Shown here piece after piece: positions 58,460 through 64,000 of a stretch of DNA of 64,000 nt (the stretch's first letter is position 1; each line of letters begins with the position of its first letter). Under the pieces are notes generated by a model. It was not told where the DNA came from, did no database searches, and saw only the letters and a list, made by a program, of their open reading frames with translations. Where the stretch lies: NCBI GenBank assembly GCA_008638375.1, contig CM018036.1:14829651-14893650 (forward strand), written 5' to 3'. This DNA is from Nyssa sinensis (taxonomy: Eukaryota; Streptophyta; Magnoliopsida; Cornales; Nyssaceae). The position numbers were made by a program, and so were the translations under genes.

Positions 58460-60400
58460 TAGATTAATCATAATTTTTGTCTAGATAAATAATCGTGAAG
58501 GAGGATCCATATATCATTCTTCATTATTTGTTGGTACTGATTATGCATATTGAAAAGCTAGGATGAAAGTATTCCTTAGGTCTATTTAATGAACATGTTT
58601 GGTTCAATTGTGAGTTGTGGTTGGACACCTCCTACCATACTGTAGTTACTGCTAAAAAACCGTCTAAACTAAAACTTGTTATTTAATGGAATGAGCTAGA
58701 ACTTAAAATGAGTGGGTATAACATTAAAGGGTTGAATGCGATTTTTAACACTGGTAGTGCTGATGAGTTTAAGTGTATTATGACATGTGAGACTTCCAAG
58801 GAAGGCCAATATATCCTACAAATTACCCATGAAGATACTATTGATATTAAGAAGTCTAAACTCCAAATGTTGACCTCTAAGTTTGAGACACTTAGGACGG
58901 AAGAGTTCGAGTCATTTGATGATTTTTATGCCAAACTAAGTAATGTTGTCAATTCTTCCTTTAATCTTAGGGAAAGAATTGAGGAGCTCAAAATTGTGCG
59001 CAAAATTTTGAGATCTCTATTTGAGAGGATTCAACCAAAAGTAACTGCAATAGAGGAAAGCAAAGATGTTAACTCCATAAGAGTAGATGAAGTGGGTAGG
59101 TTTACTCTAAACCTATGAGTTAAATTGTAGATAGAATAGAAGACAGAAGAGCGTAACCTTAAAATCTATTTAAGAAAAATTTGAAAAGGATCAAGACATC
59201 GAGTTTGTACCTCTTAATGATGATGAGCTAGCCTTATTTTTCAAAAGGTTCAATAGATTCCTAAAAGGTAGAAGAAATAATTCATCCAATCAAGGAAGGC
59301 TACTTCAGACTCAAACAACTCAAGAGGCAAATCCACTTCTAGCAATGATAGGAGAAAATCCTTAATCAATCATCTCGGTTAATCTCCCATAGAATGCTAT
59401 GATTTCCTATAAGTATGCCTATATTGCTACAGACTGCCCCAACAAAAAGAAAAGTAAGGGGAATAATAACTCTAGGGCAATGATTTCAACCCTAACCGAT
59501 GATGATCATAATGAGGAAGAGGAATGTGAACGGAATGAAGAAGAAGAAAAAGAATAACAACAATAGTTCTTAGCCTTCACAGTTACCAAAAATATTTCTA
59601 AGAGTTCACACACCTATGATGTGAGTGAACAAAATTTTGATGGTGAAAATTCCTTAAAGAGTGAGAGTGATTGTGAAATTGATCAAGATATACATGCATC
59701 ATATGATCAATTGTATGAAGAATCACTTAAACTCAATAAATCAAATCTCAAGCTTGCAGCTAAATTGAAATTAGCTGAAAAAGAAAAAAGTGCTAATATT
59801 AAAAGTGATACACTTATTAGATAGCTCAAGGCTTATCGAGCTACTCTTTTAGAAAGACTTAAGGAAGTTGAGCTTGAGAGAAATTTCTTAGTTTTGGAGA
59901 TTGATAGTTTGAAAAAATGTAGCTAGTCTTTATCAAGTCTGAAAAGACTGATCTCCAAAGTAGAGTTCACAATCTCGAACTCAAACTTAAGAAAGCTAAG
60001 GAAGTTAAAGTTACTCTTGAAGACAGGTCTAATAAATTAGGCAAAATGTTGAATATTGTCACCTTTAAGAATAAAAAGGTTGGTCTAGGTTATGATACAT
60101 TTCATGATCCTAAAAAGTCTACTGTGACCAATCAAACTTAAAAGGCTCCATTTATGCCAATTAAGTTTGTCCTTCCTTGCTCAAAAGCCTTTAGAAGCTC
60201 TACAACCAAAATCCTGGTATTGCACTTATTGTAAGGTTGAAGGTCATACAATTCAATATTGCAAAGAGGCTAGGAAAAGTAAAAATCACCAAAGTTCAAA
60301 TGTGCCAAAATCAAAATTGTCAATCATGAAGCAACAATTGAACATCTTAATTCAGAAATTTCAGAGTTTAGCTCGTAAAGTGTATAAATAGCTAATGATT
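58460..60400 (+). pseudogene. Gag of the SIRE-like element, broken
   Basis: The open segment 58708-59118 encodes the UBN2-type gag core (MSGYNIKGLNAIFNTGSADE, then SFDDFYAKLSNVVNS). The next segment, 59621-59824, is charged and coiled-coil-like. The segment around 60217-60262 carries a CCHC knuckle (CTYCKVEGHTIQYC). Stops between the segments (for example 59119-59121 and 59822-59824) make it non-functional. Confidence 0.75.
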
Positions 60401-60499
60401 ATAAATCAGAAAATAACTCTAAGATTAAAACTAATGGAAACAAAAATCAACCAAAACAATTCAAACAAGTTTGGGTTAGAAAAGATAGGTTGAATTGTC

Positions 60500-60845
60500 T
60501 TGTTATTCACACTGCCTTGAGTGCACAAAATACCACACAATGGTACTTCGACTAGTGGGTGTTCTAGGCACATTATTGCTGACAAGTCCCTATTTTCTCA
60601 CTTAGAGAATTTTAATGGTAGGACTGTTACCTTTGGTGATGGTAGTAAGTCTAGTGTGTTAGGAAAGGATTTAATTCCTTTTGAATGGTTTCCTAAACTA
60701 TAAAATGTTCTTTATGTTGATGGTCTTAACGCCAATTTAATCAGCATAAGCCAGCTTTGTGATAACAGTCTTGCAGTCCATTTCTCAAAAAGAGAGTGTA
60801 GAGTTTTGACACTAATGGGAAGTGCATCTCTAGATTTTCATTTGT
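60500..60845 (+). pseudogene. Protease and start of pol of the SIRE-like element
   Basis: Text around 60548-60600 reads as a copia protease with its active-site region damaged (W-Y-F-D then a stop where DSG is expected, followed by CSRHIIADKSLF). It continues VTFGDGSKSSVLG and LISISQLCD, a typical copia order. It ends at the junction with the family B LTR near 60845. Confidence 0.75.
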
Positions 60846-60970
60846 AAACTTTCATAGAGAAAAAATGACATGTATTTTATACACTTGATTTGGATGGTTA
60901 GTCCTATTACCTTCCTTTCGAGGGTCCTAATGACCACTTAAGTCCGATCCTACAGGTTAAGGGTGTGACA

Positions 60971-61196
60971 TAAACACATTCCTAAAGTCTTACAAGCTTA
61001 TAGTTAATACTAAAAATCACAAAAAGTATGTGTAAAGTCAAATGCAAACCTTTATATGGTCCTAAATGAAATATTAAATTGTTGGACCCAAAACAAGTCA
61101 AACTATATTGAAATAAAAAAAATAGCGATTTAATAGTTCATGGCAAGCCTACTGGCCTTCCCCCACTGCAGCGCCTCTATCCTTTTGATGGTGGGC
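60971..61196. other. Spacer, nothing recognised
   Basis: AT-rich sequence between the family B LTR end and the tentative end of the Tork-like LTR. The last 60 bp (61135-61196) are GC-richer and could still belong to the copia LTR. Confidence 0.4.
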
Positions 61197-61556
61197 TGCT
61201 GTATTGATCTTGAATGAAAGAAGCAAGCAATAAAAAAATTATATTGGGAGATGCGTTAAAAGGAATTGTATTTCAAACAAAACTTCATATTAATTTTGAC
61301 AGAATCAACTCTCACACGAGAGTACCGGCTCATGGCTTGCGGGAGATTCCATGACTTCACTCTGATCTACCACACGGCTATACACCTATATATATAAATT
61401 ATGTAAAGCCTAACCCTAATACAATTAGAATTACCACTCCTACTAGAACAAGGACTCCTAGTCTTATTAGGATTAGGATAAGTCAAATCCTGTTATTATC
61501 ATGACTCAACTTTAAAAATCCTACTAAAAATATAACTTAGGTTTAATTGGCTCACA
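61197..61556 (-). repeat. 3' LTR of the Tork-type element
   Basis: On the minus strand it begins TGTGAGCCAATTAAACC right after the polypurine tract, which fixes the 61556 end. The other end is set tentatively at 61197, where the minus strand reads gatcaatacagca. The partner LTR is not in the window, so the length (about 360 bp) is unconfirmed. Confidence 0.6.
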
Positions 61557-61639
61557 TTGCCTCCCTTAAACCAAGGTCTTCAAGCTTCACCATGCCAAGC
61601 AATCTCTTCAATTTCAAAAAGGAATCTATTTTGAGCGGC

Positions 61640-62985
61640 TTTGTAAAAATATCTACAACTTGTTATATCAAACGAGCAAAATTCAAGCTAGGATCTCCTT
61701 GTCATTCACCAAGTCACGAATGAAGTGAAACTTGATATTAATGTGCTTGCTTCTCCCATGAAAAACTGGATTCTTCGTCAATGCAATGGCTGACTTGCTA
61801 TCACAAAATATGGTTGTAGGTCCATCTTGCTTGTGTTGTAGAACACCAAGCATCCGCCGTAACCAAACTGTTTGAGTAGCAGTATTCCCTGCTGCAATGT
61901 ACTCTGCCTTTGCTGTTGAAAGAGCAACAACCTGCTGCTTTTTAGAAGACCAAAAAAAATACACCAGAACCAAGATGGAAGACATATCCTGAAGTACTCT
62001 TTCTCATCTCAGTATCACCTGCACAATCACTATCTGTATATCCAACAAGCTCCAAACTGTTAAAGGATGAGTAAAAAATACCATCACTTTGTGTACCTCT
62101 AATGTATCGCAAAAAGTGAGATTGATGTGGAGTCTCCATAAATCTACTAATCAATCCAACACCAAACACAATATCTGGCCTAGTAGAAGTCAAATATCTC
62201 AAGCTTCCTACCAACCTTTTAAAGTAGGTTAGATTCACAAGATCACCTGTACCATCTCTCACCAACTTCAACCTTTCCTCAACTGGAGTCAAAATCGGAT
62301 TGGACTTGTCCATCTTGAACCTTTTTAAAATATCACTGGCATATTTTTTCTGTAAAATAAAAATTCCACCATCTGTTTGAACAACTTCAATGCCAAGAAA
62401 ATAAGACATTAGTCCCATATCTGTCATCTCAAAATGAGCTATCATAGCCTCCCTGAATTCTGAAATCAACTTTGGATTATTGCCAGTAAATATTAAATCA
62501 TCAACATATAAGCACACAATAAGAATATCAGCATGTGAATTAGACTTGACATATAAAGTATGCTCATAAGGACATCTCTTAAAACCATGCTCACCAAAAT
62601 AAGAATCAATGCGTGTATACCACGCTCTTGGCGCTTGCTTTCAATCCATACAAAGCCTTATTCAATCTAAGGACTTTGTTTTCATGCCCTTTTATCACAT
62701 AGCCAGCAGGTTGCTCAACATAAACCTCTTCTTCACGTACACCATTTAAGAAAGCAGATTTAACATCCATTTGAAAAATTCTCCAATTATTTTGAATGGC
62801 AAGAGAAACAAACATACGAACTGTATCAAGTCTAGCAACAGGAGCAAACACCTCAAAATAATCAATACCTAGCTTTTGTTTGTAACCCTTAGCCACCAAT
62901 CTCTCTTTAAAGCGATCTACCTCACCATTGGGCTTATACTTTGTCTTATAGACCCACTTCACACCAATTGGTTTCTTACCACTAG
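61640..62985 (-). pseudogene. RT and RNase H of the Tork-type element, two frameshifts
   Basis: RT begins KWVYKTKYKPNGEVDRFK (62962 on), with FQMDVKSAFLNG and LYGLK. A single extra G near 62630 shifts the frame. It resumes through the active site LYVDDLIFTGNN (62510-62475) and the RPDIVFGVG block. Near 61955 an 8-T run replaces an expected 7, shifting the frame again before RNase H (SKKQQVVALSTAKAEYIAAG, FCDSKSAIALTKNP). Otherwise the roughly 430 residues read cleanly. The expected metal-binding RNase H residues (D in YTDSD, E in AEY, D in CDSKSA) are present. Confidence 0.88.
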
Positions 62986-62989
62986 GAAG

Positions 62990-64000
62990 AGTAGTAAGTT
63001 TCCATGTGTTGTTCTTCTCAATTGCATGGATCTAATCATCCATGGCTTTAATCCAATGATCATCACGAGAGGCTTCTTCAAAAGTCACTGGATCACAATC
63101 TGCAAATAAAACAAAATTTACTAAATCTTCATTAGTTGGCTCATTATCACTACCAACAACATAATCTTGTAAGCGAGTAGGCAAGTGGCGTTGGCGTTGA
63201 GGACGCCTAGAGGACTCTGCATGAGATGATGACACATCTGAAGATGGAGGATCACTAATCTGAGGCTCACTCTGTACTTCAATCTGCGGATCTGCATTAT
63301 TAAAAATTAAAGGTGGCTGAATTTGATCATTCTGAGACCAATCCCAAACTCCTTGCTCATCAAAAGTCACATCACGACTAATAACCACCTTATCTGTTAT
63401 TGGATTATACAACTTGTAGGTTTTTGACAATTGACTGTAGCCAATAAAAATACATTTTTAACCTCTATCATCAAGTTTCTTTCTAAGATGATGGCACATG
63501 AGCATATGCAATGCATCCAAACACCCTTAGGTGTTTAATGACAGGCTTTTGTCCACTCCAAGCTTCCTGCGGGGTTTTGTTAGAAACACTTCTAGTAGGA
63601 CACATATTCAAAACATAAATAGCACAAGCAACCGCTTCAGCCCAAAACCCTTTAGGCAAATTTTTAAATTTCATCGTGCATCTAACCATATCCATAACAG
63701 TTCTATTCTTTCTTTCCGCCACTCCATTTTGCTGTGGAGTATATCTAGTCGTCAACTGATGCCTAATACCATGTGTCTCCAAAAAATCATCACAAACAAG
63801 ATATTCTGTACCCCTGTCAGTTCTCAAAGTTTTAATTTGAAATCCACTTCGCTTTTCAACATAAGCCTTGAATTTTTTAAAAGTATCACAAGCATCAGAT
63901 TTATATTGCAAAAAATAAACTCATGTTTTTCTGCTAAAATCATCAATAAATGTAATAAAGTACCTACTACCACCATTAGAAGGTACCTCCACTGAGCACA
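62990..64000 (-). pseudogene. Integrase and linker of the Tork-type element
   Basis: The integrase core 63911-63483 shows TLRTDRGTEYLV (second Asp) and TPQQNGVAERKNRT (catalytic Glu), then FWAEAVACAIYVLN and LRVFGC. Frame damage and a TAA follow near 63440-63490. The C-terminal FIGYS and KTYKLYNP blocks and an acidic, Ser-rich linker come next (63430-63032). Upstream, a TGA near 63925 stands where Trp is expected (SRKT-stop-VYFLQYKS). The first catalytic Asp lies at or beyond the edge. Confidence 0.87.

Larger units (their letters stand above)
57102..60845 (+). mobile_element. SIRE-like Ty1-copia element, 5' LTR, gag and protease only
   Basis: A 1.33-kb LTR (57102-58430, TGTTAGG...TTTCA) is followed by primer site tggtatcaagcg at 58434. 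Gag with a zinc knuckle and a protease come next. Similarity ends near 60845, where the family B LTR resumes. Integrase, RT, RNase H and the 3' LTR are absent. Large LTR, gag type and the DSGCSRH-like protease context suggest the SIRE/Maximus lineage. Confidence 0.78.
52980..60970 (+). mobile_element. Ty3-gypsy-type LTR (family B), second copy, with two insertions
   Basis: From 53163 it parallels 46719 onward (gtgagcctcggggctaca, then gcttctcctaagaggctat). It ends taagggtgtgaca at 60970. The start is not fixed; tgtcaggatc near 52994 is one candidate. The copy is interrupted at 55988-56425 by pararetroviral sequence and at 57102-60845 by a copia element. The insertion of the latter removed about 630 bp relative to 50180-50810. 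Confidence 0.65.
61197..64000 (-). mobile_element. Tork-type Ty1-copia element, 3' part, running off the right edge
   Basis: In minus order: integrase (from the edge to 63483), a linker with the integrase C-terminus, RT, RNase H, a short untranslated tail, a polypurine tract (aagggaggc, about 61557-61566) and the 3' LTR. Protein blocks are typical of the Tork/TNT1 group. Gag, protease and the 5' LTR are outside the window. Damage is light: a few single-base indels and stops. Confidence 0.9.

Overview
The window is nuclear DNA of a flowering plant, most likely a eudicot. It is AT-rich, has spliced protein genes with GT..AG introns, and most of it is plant retrotransposons: Ty1-copia, Ty3-gypsy chromovirus LTRs, LINE, SINE and very small LTR elements. 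The species cannot be named from the sequence. No bacterial-type operon, CRISPR array or origin is present, and no rRNA or functional tRNA gene was recognised.

Host gene, 1-14548. One real gene is visible: the 5' half of a chloroplast SPPA-type serine protease (SPPA1) on the minus strand. Five exons lie at 12451-12930, 5443-5626, 2883-3020, 1198-1368 and 1021-1124. They join in phase into 359 codons that hold the transit peptide and the putative catalytic lysine. The exons with the catalytic serine lie left of base 1. Introns 1 and 2 are swollen by insertions: a truncated LINE (3498-5264), an Au-like SINE (6309-6452), a 449-bp inverted dimer of a tiny LTR element (6947-7395), a field of short palindromes (8740-10140), an antisense fragment of a NO VEIN/HSP90-like ATPase gene (10548-10739) and a second LINE fragment (11160-11512).

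Nested copia block, 14549-25288. A degenerate minus-strand SIRE/Maximus-like copia element has its 3' LTR split by a 430-bp TRIM (TSD ggttt). The TRIM is itself split by a 3.6-kb gypsy solo LTR. Its 5' LTR is split by a probable Tat-type solo LTR.

Second copia element, 26426-31228. It is full length with 217-219-bp LTRs and a recognisable gag-PR-IN-RT-RH order. It is dead: all 16 premature stops identified are explained by C-to-T or G-to-A changes.

Gypsy LTR field, 31768-60970. Two solo LTRs of one family stand tail to tail (31768-36006 with TSD ctact, 36513-41237 with TSD ctagt). A chromovirus 3' end with its 3' LTR follows (42416-46718). It carries a nested element with a chromodomain stub. 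Two copies of a further long-LTR family follow (46719-50919 and about 52980-60970). The second copy is split by a short endogenous pararetrovirus fragment in a TA repeat (55988-56425) and by a SIRE-like copia element with LTR, gag and protease only (57102-60845). A lone copia gag relic lies at 51300-52045.

Right edge, 61197-64000. The 3' part of a minus-strand Tork-type copia element runs off the window. It is the least damaged element present.

Apart from the SPPA gene nothing looks like a working host gene. The most interesting structures are the inverted LTR-element dimer inserted as one unit, the roughly 145-bp modules shared by unrelated gypsy LTRs, and the palindromic motif arrays in the SIRE-like LTRs.
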